Positions 9,605 through 19,829 of a stretch of 64,000 nt of DNA are shown in pieces. The stretch lies in contig NZ_JAGZ01000003.1 of assembly GCF_000526915.1 (NCBI RefSeq), positions 1-64,000 on the forward strand. Direction: 5' to 3'. Position 1 is the stretch's first letter. The number at the start of each line of letters is the position of its first letter. Position numbers and translations under genes: made by a program. This DNA is from Mycobacterium genavense ATCC 51234 (GTDB taxonomy: Bacteria > Actinomycetota > Actinomycetes > Mycobacteriales > Mycobacteriaceae). The notes beneath the pieces are model-generated. The model was not told the origin of the DNA. It did not search any database and worked only from the letters and a program-made list of their open reading frames with translations.

Positions 9605-10036
9605 ATGAACCTGGCTTCGGTTGAGTCGTCAGTGACCAGAGTGACGCTGAGCCCTCGGCTGGTTTCTGAGCTCGGGAATCCACATAGCACCTTGCGGGCG
9701 GCGACCCAGCGCAGTGGCGCGGTCGTGATCATCCGCGCCGGCGGCGAGGTCGATGCAGCCAACGAGCACACCTGGCGACGGCTCGTCGAGGAAGCGGCCG
9801 CGGTCGCGACCCCGCCGGGCCCGTTCATCGTTGACATCAACGGCCTCGAATTCATGGGTTGCTGTGCGTTCGCCATGCTGGCCACCGAGGCCGAGCGGTG
9901 CCGCGCCCGCGGCGTCGCATTGCGGCTGGTCAGCTGCGATCCCGGTGTCGCCCGGGTGGTCCAGGCGTGCCATCTCGACAGGGTGTTGCCGCTGCATCCG
10001 ACGATTGACGCCGCGCTTGCCACCACGGTGGCCTGA
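9605..10036 (+). CDS. rsfA: STAS anti-anti-sigma factor, RsfA (Rv1365c)-like with Cys in place of the phospho-Ser
   Basis: The 143-aa protein has the STAS core at about 38-135 (VVIIRAGGEVDAAN, then PFIVDINGLEFMGCCAFAML). The site that is a phosphorylatable Ser in most anti-anti-sigma factors reads GCC (Cys86, Cys87). Further cysteines are Cys99, Cys111 and Cys122. M. tuberculosis RsfA, encoded beside Rv1364c, is known to be redox-controlled rather than phosphorylated, and the gene order here (STAS gene, then an Rv1364c homologue on the same strand) is the same. TTAGGAG sits just upstream of the ATG. The partner is presumably an anti-sigma kinase such as UsfX/RsbW of SigF. Confidence 0.75.
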   Translation: MNLASVESSVTRVTLSPRLVSELGNPHSTLRAATQRSGAVVIIRAGGEVDAANEHTWRRLVEEAAAVATPPGPFIVDINGLEFMGCCAFAMLATEAERCRARGVALRLVSCDPGVARVVQACHLDRVLPLHPTIDAALATTVA

Positions 10037-10103
10037 CTGCGTGTGCCGAAGGTCACGGACCGTTAGCAACCTGATGCACGAGGCACCCGGGCGCCATTGC
10101 TAA

Positions 10104-12155
<2,052 letters not shown>

Positions 12156-12159
<4 letters not shown>

Positions 12160-13311
12160 TTCTTGCCGTGCCGCACCTGGTTGAACGGCGGCCCCCGGTC
12201 GGCGGCGTATTCGCGCGGAAAGCCCAGCACCCGCTCCCCGATCACGTTGCGGGCCATCTCCGTTGTGCCGCCGCCGATGGCCACACTCTGCCGCACCAGG
12301 TACCGCAGTCCGGTGTCCAGTCCGGCGCCGATCTCGCCGACCACGCCGTCGGCTCCCGCGATCGCCAGTGCGGTGTCGACGTCGGTTTGCACGGCCTCGG
12401 CGTGGAACAACCTGATCAGGGTGCCAGCCGACGGGGGCAGCACCCCGTCGCGGACATAGCGGGACACGTGGTCGACCAGCTGGTCGGCGACCGCGCGATG
12501 CACCAGTGCCCGCCCGGCCAACTCCCGCACGCGTTCGTTGTCGGCCTGACCGGTCTTCTGTAACAGGGCAACGTAGTCAACGGGATTGGCGTTGCCGCCC
12601 TCGCTGCCGCTGCCGCTGGCGAACTCCGAACCCTGGCCGACGGCCCGGCGCTCGTGATACAGCTGTCGCGAGGCCACCGCCCAGCCGCCGTTGACCTCCC
12701 CCATCACGGCGTCGTCGCCGACGTCCACGCCGTCGAAGAATTCCTCGCAAAACTCCGTCGACCCACTGAGCATCGTGATGCGGCGCAACGTGAGGCACAA
12801 GCCGTAATCGGCGGCGAACGCACTGGTGCTCCAGGTCTTGGCGCCGTTGATCACCCAGCGGTCACCGCGCCGTTCGGCACGGGTGATGACGCCGGCCAAA
12901 TCCGAGCCGCCGCTGGGTTCGCTCAGCAGTTGCACCAACACCTCGTCCCCGCGCAGCGCCGCGGCGATGTGCTGTTTCTTCTGCTCCTCGCTACCGGTGT
13001 CGAGCAGCGTGGCACAGCAGATGGTGAACGTCGGCACGTTGAGGATCACGGCATCTCGTAGCGCAGCGACTCATCGTCGAACGCCTTTTGATAGGCGTAA
13101 TCCAGACCCAGGCCGCCGTATTCGCGGGGAAAGCAGATGCCGGCGATCCACCTTCATACAGCCGCTTTTGCAGTTCCCGGGCCCGCTTCCAGGCGTCCTC
13201 GTCGTCGCGCGGCGCGGGCGGCGGCGAATCGGGGTCGATGGGCGGCATGTTGTCCGCCAGCCACGCTCGGGCACGGGCGGCGAACTCGGCAACGGATTCC
13301 GTCGGCGTCAT
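12156..13311 (-). pseudogene. Acyl-CoA dehydrogenase (FadE-type) A, two frame breaks
   Basis: The start ATG at 13311 overlaps the stop of the upstream fadE (ATGA), so the pair is translationally coupled. Breaks are at about 13146 (a lost T in GGATTCGCC) and about 13050 (a lost C after MPL). Joined, the parts give a dehydrogenase of about 385 aa with the acyl-CoA/FAD segments LLSEPSGGSDLAG and RWVINGAKTWST, and the C-terminal IGGGTTEMARNVIGERVLG-type ending. Such heterodimeric FadE pairs in mycobacteria act on sterol or other CoA side chains; no substrate can be assigned here. The 3' end overlaps the convergent Rv1364c-like gene by a few bases. Confidence 0.85.
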
Positions 13312-14459
13312 TTCGCGGAACACTCCCAGTCATAGACGCGCAAGTTGTGTTCTTCCGGCGTGCCGAACATGGAGCGGTACAACGTGACTCGCCTGAGATA
13401 GAGGTGCAGGTCGTGTTCCCAGGTGACGCCGATGCCGCCATGCATCTGCACACAACCTTGCACGATTCGCCCCGCCATCTCCGAAACGTAGGACTTGGCG
13501 ATGCTGGCCGACAGGCCCGCGGTCGGTGCGCGGTCGGCGACGTCGGCAACCGCCGCGGCGGTGGTGGCGCGGCACGCTTCCAGCCACAGCTTCATGTCGG
13601 CGAAGCCGTGTTTGAGCGTGGTAGGACGCCAGCGGGCGGCCGAAGGTGTGCCGGTCCAGCGCCCGACCGACGGTGAAGTCGAACACCGTTTGCACGACGC
13701 CGACCACCTCGGCGCACTGCAGCACCTGGGCGATCTGGCTCTGCCGGTCGATCAGCGCGGCGGTCTCGGCCGCGCTGCCGATGGCCGCGGACGAGTCCAC
13801 CACCACCCCGTCGAAATGCACGCGCGCGTACTGCTTGACCAGATCCACCGACTGCTGGGGCTCGACCCGCACGCCCGGGGCGTCCGTCGGTACCAGGAAC
13901 TGGCGGACGTCGGCGCCGCAGCGCGCCACCACGAGCAGCAGCCCGCTCTGGGCGCCGGCCTCGACGCGGTCCTTGATGCCGTCAATGCGATAGCCGGCGG
14001 CGGTCGCGGTGGCCGTCACCGCCGGGTGCAGCGGGTCCCAGCCGCGACCCGGTTCGGCGACCGCCCACGACGCCACTGTTTCGCCAGAGATCAGCGACTC
14101 GATGACGCCCGCGTGCGCCCGCGCCTCGGCGGATTCGGCGAGCGCGGTGAGCACGACGCTGACCGGGTACAACGGCCCGGGAGCGACGGTTTTGCCGAGT
14201 AACTCGGCAACCGTGGCCAGATCCGCGAGGCCGTTCTCCGAGACGCTGCCGCCGCCTAGCTCCTCCGGAACCAGCAGTCCCGTCCAGCCGAGTTCCGCGG
14301 CGCGCCGCCACCAGGCCGGGTCGAAGGAGGCCCCCGCGGCGTGCAGTTCGCGGACGCGGCTCAGCGGCGCTTCCTTCTGCAGAAAGGCGCTTCCTTCTGC
14401 AGAAAGGACTGGGTTGTCGAGATTAAGAGCGCCTTTTCCGGCGAGTCCACGGCGGTCAC
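13308..14459 (-). pseudogene. Acyl-CoA dehydrogenase (FadE-type) B, 20-bp duplication and a 2-base loss
   Basis: Reading from GTG 14459 gives VTAVDSPEKALLISTTQSFL, then QKEAP, then the frame is thrown by a 20-bp tandem duplication at 14367-14406. Skipping one copy restores LQKEAPLSRVRELH and the whole dehydrogenase. A second break lies at about 13625, where two bases are missing from SYQTLKHGF. After it the frame continues MKLWLEACRATTAAAV to CVQMHGGIGVTWEHD, the typical FadE C-terminal region. It lies upstream of FadE A with ATGA overlap, which suggests the usual two-subunit dehydrogenase. A spurious longer start at 14499 exists only because of the duplication. Confidence 0.85.
14367..14406. 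repeat. 20-bp tandem duplication inside fadE B
   Basis: GCGCTTCCTTCTGCAGAAAG occurs twice in a row (14367-14386 and 14387-14406). The extra 20 bp shift the frame at the beginning of the dehydrogenase. This is not a homopolymer-type error, so it looks like a genuine duplication or an assembly artefact rather than a base-calling slip. Confidence 0.95.
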
Positions 14460-14557
14460 GACGCCGACCGGCCCTTGCGCAACATTCGGTCGCCGCCAAG
14501 AATCACGTTCTCGATATTAGCAAATGCCAATACCGTAAGCGTTACCCGGCCGAGCTG

Positions 14558-15523
14558 TTACATCGCGAACACCCGGCGCACCGATTGCGCGTGCAACGCC
14601 CGGTTCGCAACCGAGACAACCCAATCCGGCACCAACGAGTCAAAGCCGTTGAATGTCGCTGCGATCACGTGCAATTCGGTGTGGACGAAGGCATGCAGCA
14701 GCCGGTTGGCGTAGTCGATGGCCTCGTCGCGGCACGGGTCGATCTCCGAGCAGCTGATGAAGGTCGGCGGCAGCCCCTCCAGGTTCGCCCGGTGCGCCGG
14801 GACGTATTGGCCGCTGGCGCTGGCGGGGCCGAGGTAGTGGCCCCACGCCCGGCTCACCGCCGGACCGTTGAGACCCGGCGTGCGCTGAAATTCGCGGCGC
14901 GACGGCGTGGCATCGCTGTCCAGCATGGGCTGGTGCAAGATCTGCATCAGGATCTGCGGGCCCTCGGCGTCGAACATCCGCTGGGCCAGGCTCGCGACCA
15001 GTGCGGCACCCGCATCCCGGCCCATCACGGCGACGCGGCTCGAATCGACGTCCAGCTCCGCGCAGTTGCGGAGCACGTAGTAGAAACCCGCCTCGACGTC
15101 GTCGAGTGCCGCCGGGGCCGGATTCTCCGGAGCCAGCCGGTAGTCGACGGAAACCACCAGGCAACCGCCCTCGCGGGCCAGCTCAACGCACGCCGCGTGG
15201 TCGGTGTCCAGGTTGCCGGTCACGAAGCCGCCGCCGTGGGCGTAGACAAGCAACGGCGCTCCCGAATCGCCCTCGATGCGGCCCCGGTAGAAGCGGAGGT
15301 TGAGCTGCCGGCCGCCTGGGCCGGAGATCGAGCGCGATTCGACGGTGACGCCCTCGGTGTCGACGGCCGCGGCGCGCTCCGCGGCAAGCCGGTTGGCCTG
15401 CTCCCGCTCGGCGGCCAGTGTCTCGGCACGGAATTCGACGATGCCCAGCTCGCTCGCGGCATCGCGCAACACCGGGTCGATGCGGTTAATGCCTTGCGGG
15501 CGGGTCAAATCCGTTTGCGTCAT
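14558..15523 (-). CDS. HSL-family alpha/beta hydrolase homologue lacking the catalytic Ser and His
   Basis: This intact 321-aa protein has the hormone-sensitive-lipase fold. The oxyanion motif AHGGGFVTGN and YRLAPENPAPAALDD are present, as is the acid SEIDPCRDEA. The nucleophile elbow, normally GDSAG, reads GRDAGAA: Asp stands where the catalytic Ser should be. The catalytic His of the HGFD motif is Asn (TFNGFDSLVPDW). The protein is therefore probably not a normal esterase. It could be a pseudoenzyme or use another chemistry. It lies 98 bp upstream of fadE B on the same strand and may share its transcript. Confidence 0.8.
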   Translation of the reverse strand: MTQTDLTRPQGINRIDPVLRDAASELGIVEFRAETLAAEREQANRLAAERAAAVDTEGVTVESRSISGPGGRQLNLRFYRGRIEGDSGAPLLVYAHGGGFVTGNLDTDHAACVELAREGGCLVVSVDYRLAPENPAPAALDDVEAGFYYVLRNCAELDVDSSRVAVMGRDAGAALVASLAQRMFDAEGPQILMQILHQPMLDSDATPSRREFQRTPGLNGPAVSRAWGHYLGPASASGQYVPAHRANLEGLPPTFISCSEIDPCRDEAIDYANRLLHAFVHTELHVIAATFNGFDSLVPDWVVSVANRALHAQSVRRVFAM

Positions 15524-15670
15524 ACCGTCTCAACTTCCGGGGCGATGGGGCTGGCTGTCCTCCGGGCACGGCGATAGGCCATGTCGGAAACCATATTCAA
15601 GGTAGACCCGGCCGACCGCCGGGTCTCACCCAGAGCCCTCTGCGCGGTGCGCGGACCGCGCCTGGCCGGC

Positions 15671-16842
15671 TCAGCCCTGCGCAGTGGCGGCGCCAGGTCG
15701 CTCACCGGGCAGCGCCGGCACGGTCGGCGGCAACCCGTACAGCGCCGTCGCGTTGCCGCGCATGATTCGCTCCCGCTGGTCGGCGGGGAACCGATTGATC
15801 GCGTACGTCGGCGAGTCATAGCTCCAGTGCGGATAGTCCGTCGAGAACATGAGATTGTCTCCCAGGTCCATCATTTCCAGATCTTCGCGAAACTCTACGG
15901 TGTCGACGTCTTCCAGGGGCTGAGTGGTGAAGCGGACATGCTCGCGGACCTAATCCGACGGGCGACGCCGCACCTGCGGAAGGTCGCCGCGGCGCGCCTC
16001 CCAGATCCGGTCCATCCGTGACATCACCGGCATCGCCCAGGTGAAGCCGCCCTCGACGAAGACCACGCGCAGATCGGGATGCCGATCAAACGCGCCGTCG
16101 AAAACCAGGCTCATCAGGTGCGACACATACAGCAGCGGCCAGGACGCGAAGAAGTCGTGCCAGTGCGCGGGATTGCCGACCGGATACAGCGGGATCAGTT
16201 CGAACGGCGTCTGCCCCATCAGGTGGGTGGCCACCGGCAGCCCGTTGCGTGCCGCGGCTTCGTAGAGAGGATCGAAATACGGACTGCCGAAAGGGATTCC
16301 GCGGGTCTGCGGCGTCATCAGCACCTGAGCCATATAGGGATGGCCCGCCCATCGCTCGACTTCGCGCGCCGCCTGCTCCGGCGTCTGCGCGCTGACGCTG
16401 ATCGACCCGCGCCAGCGGCCGTGCGCGTTGTGCTTGTCCAGCCACACGTCGGCGAGCCAGTCGTTATAGGTGGGCTTGAGCACGTGCTCAGCCTGGGGCA
16501 ACTGCGCGTCGCACATCGGCTCGAGCGAGGCGATGCTGACGCCGGCGTCGACCAGCAGTTGCTTGGCGGCGAAATCCGGGTCCTGCCGACGACCCCGCCG
16601 CCCGGCGGCCACGAGTCCATCCGCAGCGACGACGTCTTGTACGAATCCGGGGTGTCGTAGAAATAACCGACGGGGCTGACCGCATTTCCGGTGGGCCAGA
16701 TCTTGTCGACCCACTCGGCCGGTGCGTACGACTTGAGCACATCGGTCGAGACCGGCAGCGGGTGGACGTCGGTGTCGACGATGGTGACGGCGACGTGGTC
16801 GTCGCGACCGGTCTGCGGTTCGACGCGTTCGATTGTGGTCAT
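15671..16842 (-). pseudogene. Amidohydrolase (amidohydro_2) B, one frame break and one in-frame stop
   Basis: Translation from ATG 16842 gives VTIVDTDVHPLPVSTD (DxHxH-like metal motif). The frame breaks at about 16585-16600 before DPDFAAKQLLVDAG. It then stays open to TAG at 15950-15952 and continues in frame with VREHVRFTTQPLED, FSTDYPHWSYDSP (C-terminal Asp) and NATALYGL. The stop replaces what is normally Tyr in this family (P-S-D/E-Y-V/I-R). The start overlaps the stop of amidohydrolase A (ATGA), so this is the third gene of a Rieske-amidohydrolase-amidohydrolase operon. It is probably inactive. Confidence 0.85.
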
Positions 16843-17894
16843 TGCGCTCGCTCCTTAGCCTCAAGCCCGTAAAGCTCGCTCGCGTTTCGCCACAGCACCT
16901 TGTCGCGCTGGGCTGCGTCGAGGTTGTCGGCCAACATCGACGGCGGCGACGTGGACCAGTGGGGGTAGCTCGATCCGTACATCACCAGGTCGGATTTGCC
17001 GGTGAACTCCATCCAGCGCGGCGCGTGGCCGGCATCGGGCGGTCCGTCCAACGCCGATGAGCAGAACCGGACATGGCCGGGCAGATATTCGCTGGGATAG
17101 CGGTCGAACCAGGGGGTTTGGTCGCGCATCGACAACCAGAAGGTGTCCAGCCGCCACATCAGCGGGGTGAGGATGTCGTAGCCGCCGTCGGCGAAGACGA
17201 ATTTGAGGTTCGGCAGCCGGCCGAACACGCCCTCGACGATCAGCGTGGCCAGATGCACGAAATAGTTCAGCGGCATGAACGACGCATAGCCGGGTTAGGT
17301 GTGCGCGTGCCCGGCGAACGTCGGAGCGTGGTCGACACCGTTGCCGCCGTTGATGTGCACCGCGACCGGCAGACCGTGGGCCGCGGCGGCCTCCCAGATG
17401 GGTTCGAACATCGGTTTGCCGTACGGCTCGCGCGACTGCATCGGGATCCCGACTTGCACCAGCTTCGGATGGTCGGCGAGGCGTTCGATCTCCGCGACGG
17501 CGTCGCGGGGATCCTCGGGGTTGACCTTGATCGTGCCCCGGAATCGGTCGGTGGTGTCGGGCTCGAGCCAGCGATCGAGCAGCCAGTCGTTGACCGCGGC
17601 GCAGATGCTCGTGTTGAGCAGGTAGTCGGCGATGTTGCCGCGCGTCAACGGGTTCAGGATCGCGTAGTCGACCCCGGCGTCGTCGAACAAGTGGCGACTC
17701 ACGGTGGCGGGGTCCGACCCCGGGTAGTGCTCGCCGTAGAGGTCCGCACGGTAGTCACCGCTCGGCGCCTGGTACCACTGCTGCTCGACATCGGGTACCG
17801 CCCGCAGTCGATGGGCGGCGGGCAGGTAGCGCCGAATCTCGGCGTTGTAGCGGAAGTGCGGTTGCACGTTCGCGTCGATAACCATGGGGCTCAT
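16839..17894 (-). pseudogene. Amidohydrolase (amidohydro_2) A, interrupted by an in-frame TAA
   Basis: The start ATG at 17894 overlaps the stop of the Rieske gene (ATGA); a second ATG at 17885 is possible. The protein reads MVIDANVQPHFR, then VQVGIPMQSREPYGKPMFEP and GLPVAVHINGGNG. TAA at 17295-17297 then interrupts, and the same frame resumes with PGYASFMPLNYFVHLATLI, FADGGYDI and YGSSYPHWSTSPPS. No indel is needed, so this is a single nonsense codon. The family contains metal-dependent hydrolases and decarboxylases. The link to a Rieske protein suggests an oxygenase-initiated catabolic step, but this is an inference. Confidence 0.85.
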
Positions 17895-18298
17895 GCGGTC
17901 AGGTACACCTCGCCGTCGCTGACATCGACCGGGCAGGTACGGACACGACGACTCGGATCGCCGACATTGCGCCCGGTCGTCACATCGAATTCCCAGTTGT
18001 GCCAAGCACATCGGACGATCTGCCCGTCGCGAACCCGGCGTATCCCGCCGGGTTCGTTCGGCGCCGATTCGGTGGTACCCGCGAGCAGGCCCAGGCACAG
18101 CGGGGCGCCCTCGTGCGAGCAGTAGTTCACGATCGCGTACAGCGCGCCGTGCACGTTGTACACGCCCACGCCGAACTTGCCGACGTCGACCAGTTTCATC
18201 CCGCCGGGCGGCAGCTCGTCGAGGGAACACACGAATCGCCGCTGGGCCACTTGAGAATCACCGCCTCCTGGACCTATCCCAATCAATACTGAGCCCAT
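17891..18298 (-). CDS. Rieske [2Fe-2S] ferredoxin-like protein
   Basis: This product of about 135 aa contains both Rieske ligand motifs: C-S-H within NYCSHEGAPLC, and C-A-W-H within VRCAWHNWEFDV. A GG-rich linker and the ending DVSDGEVYLTA complete a single Rieske domain. There is no oxygenase alpha-subunit domain, so it is an electron carrier or a stand-alone Rieske protein. It is the first gene of the operon with the two amidohydrolases. The start could be ATG 18298 or a later GTG (at VAQRRF) preceded by GGAGG. It is divergent from the P450 at 18443. Confidence 0.85.
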   Translation of the reverse strand: MGSVLIGIGPGGGDSQVAQRRFVCSLDELPPGGMKLVDVGKFGVGVYNVHGALYAIVNYCSHEGAPLCLGLLAGTTESAPNEPGGIRRVRDGQIVRCAWHNWEFDVTTGRNVGDPSRRVRTCPVDVSDGEVYLTA

Positions 18299-18304
18299 TA
18301 CGGT

Positions 18305-18321
18305 AATCACCACAAGTGATT
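18305..18321. promoter_or_regulatory. 17-bp palindrome in the Rieske/P450 divergent promoter
   Basis: AATCACCACAAGTGATT has perfect 6-bp arms around a 5-bp centre. A longer partial symmetry surrounds it: CCCAATCA at 18279-18286 and TGATTGGG at 18317-18324. It lies between two divergent genes with no regulator in reach that clearly owns it. It is probably an operator for both. Confidence 0.5.
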
Positions 18322-18442
18322 GGGCTTCGTTGCTATTTATACTATGATAGCGACAATCTGCTCACAGGCCCGCCGAAGATGCCGGGACGGTCGGGAACCG
18401 ACCTGCATCAACGGCCCTACCGGTTGCTCAGGAGGAGCGCTG

Positions 18443-19187
18443 ATGCCGTTAAGCATCTATTCCGTCGGCGAGCCCGTCACCCTCGACTTCACCGGTGAGG
18501 CCAGCCCCTATCCGTTCTACGAATACATGCGGCGTACCGATCCGGTCTGGCACGGCGCGCTGGGGGATCACTCCCAGATGCCCGAGGAGCTGCGGCCGAA
18601 AGACGAGTGGGTGCTGTTCGGCTATGACGGTGTGTTTCAAGCCTTCCGCGACGATCGGATCTTCACGTCGGCCGCCTATGACAAGACGATCGGGTTGGTC
18701 ATGGGGCATACGATCCTGGCGATGGGCGGCAAGGAACACCACGACCACCGCAGCCTGGTGGCCAAGGCCTTTCGGGCCACCGCGCTGGAACGCTGGGAGC
18801 CCTCGGTCATCGGTCCGGTGTGCGATCAGCTGATCGACGAGATCAAACACGACGGTCAGGCCGACCTGGTCAAGGCGCTGACGTTCGAGTTCCCCACCCG
18901 GATCATCTCGGCGCTGCTGGGCCTGCCCCCGGAGGATCTCGACATGTTCCGGCGCCTGTCGCTCGATCTCATCTCGATTCCGACCGACATCGTGGCCGGG
19001 CTCAACGCCGCGACCGAGTTGCACGGCCACTTCCTCGAGCAGGTCGAGCAGCGGCGCCGCAAGCCGACCAACGACATCATCGGCGACCTGGTCACCGCCG
19101 AGATCGACGGCGAGAAACTCACCGACGACGCGATCATCGCCTTCCTGCGCTTGCTGCTGCCCGCCGGGCTCGAAACGACCTATCGGT
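18443..19187 (+). pseudogene. Cytochrome P450, truncated after the I helix
   Basis: The ATG at 18443 follows GGAGGA. About 248 residues of a typical actinobacterial CYP are present: MRRTDPVWHGALGDH, VALFGY-type strand, MGGKEHHDHRSLVAKAFR (C helix HxxxR), and the oxygen-binding I helix as LLLPAGLETTYR. At about 19187 homology stops abruptly. The K-helix ExxR and the heme-cysteine loop are missing, so the product cannot bind heme. The sequence that follows is the inverted end of a thioesterase gene, so a rearrangement, not a point mutation, truncated it. Confidence 0.85.
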
Positions 19188-19346
19188 ATCGCCGCCGGTG
19201 GCCAGCACCCGATAGCTCGCCGCGGCCGCTCCGGCGTGCGGAAACACCACCGTGGCGCCCACGGACGGCTGCGCGGCGCGGCCCGGGACACGCTTGATCC
19301 AGGACGGAAACGTCGACGGCCTGCTGATCAGGTCACGGAACGTCAT
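19188..19346 (-). pseudogene. Type II thioesterase (MbtT/TesA-like) N-terminal fragment
   Basis: From ATG 19346 the minus strand encodes MTFRDLISRPSTFPSWIKRV, then VGATVVFPHAGAAAASYRVLA. The FPHAG motif and the following SYR are typical of the start of polyketide/NRPS-associated thioesterases. After about 53 residues, at about 19188, it runs into the truncated P450 on the other strand. The catalytic GHSMG motif is absent. The position next to an mbtB remnant suggests it belonged to the mycobactin locus. Confidence 0.65.
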
Positions 19347-19351
19347 CGCGC

Positions 19352-19528
19352 TCACCGGACCACAATGTCTGCGGCGCGGGAAGCTGCGGCTACTGTCGGG
19401 CCGGCCGTCGGCATCCTGCGGCCGAGGCCCTGACACGCCAGGTTGTCGGCTGGCTGAACAGCGTCGACGCCGAGCAGGTCGCCTACCTCCGCACGGATGT
19501 CCTCCGAGCCCGCCGGGGCACGCACCAC
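19352..19528 (-). pseudogene. mbtB: mbtB 5' remnant (aryl-carrier domain start)
   Basis: GTG 19528, preceded by GGGAGG, begins VVRAPAGSEDIRAEVGDLLGV, which aligns with the N terminus of M. tuberculosis MbtB (the aroyl carrier protein part of the mycobactin phenyloxazoline synthase). Homology ends at NLACQGL, just before the DSIR-type phosphopantetheine serine, and a short unrelated tail ends at 19352. The full gene is over 4 kb, so all but about 130 bp has been lost. A weak IdeR-like site lies upstream at about 19540-19565. Confidence 0.65.
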
Positions 19529-19829
19529 GAGACCTCCCTTAAATAGCAAAGGCTATGCCCTATCCTCTCTCGCTACGCCGTTGCTACCAAGCCCCCTCTA
19601 AGTCGCGTGATCCCGGACACAGCGGGCGCCGCGGAGAATTTCGTGTTGTTCCCCGTCTTCCGCCTGCGATTGGGCGGGCCTCCCCCGGGCTTCATCCTTG
19701 CCGACGCGGCGGGGCGCCGCCCAGACCACGCCGGACGCCCGGCCGGCAAATCGGACACCGAGTGTGCTGGCGGATTTCGGCGTGCACTGGCGGCGGCGTC
19801 AGCGCACCCGCGACGCGCCCACCGGGCGG
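19529..19829. other. Intergenic stretch without a gene
   Basis: About 300 bp between the mbtB remnant and the stop of the FAD oxidase. I see no convincing coding frame. The first 40 bp hold the ribosome site and a degenerate IdeR-like operator of the lost mbtB gene. Confidence 0.5.

Noticed and set aside
19540..19565. Second IdeR box upstream of the mbtB stub
   Set aside because: Only about 11 of 19 consensus positions match by hand. Mentioned under the mbtB entry but not listed as a site.
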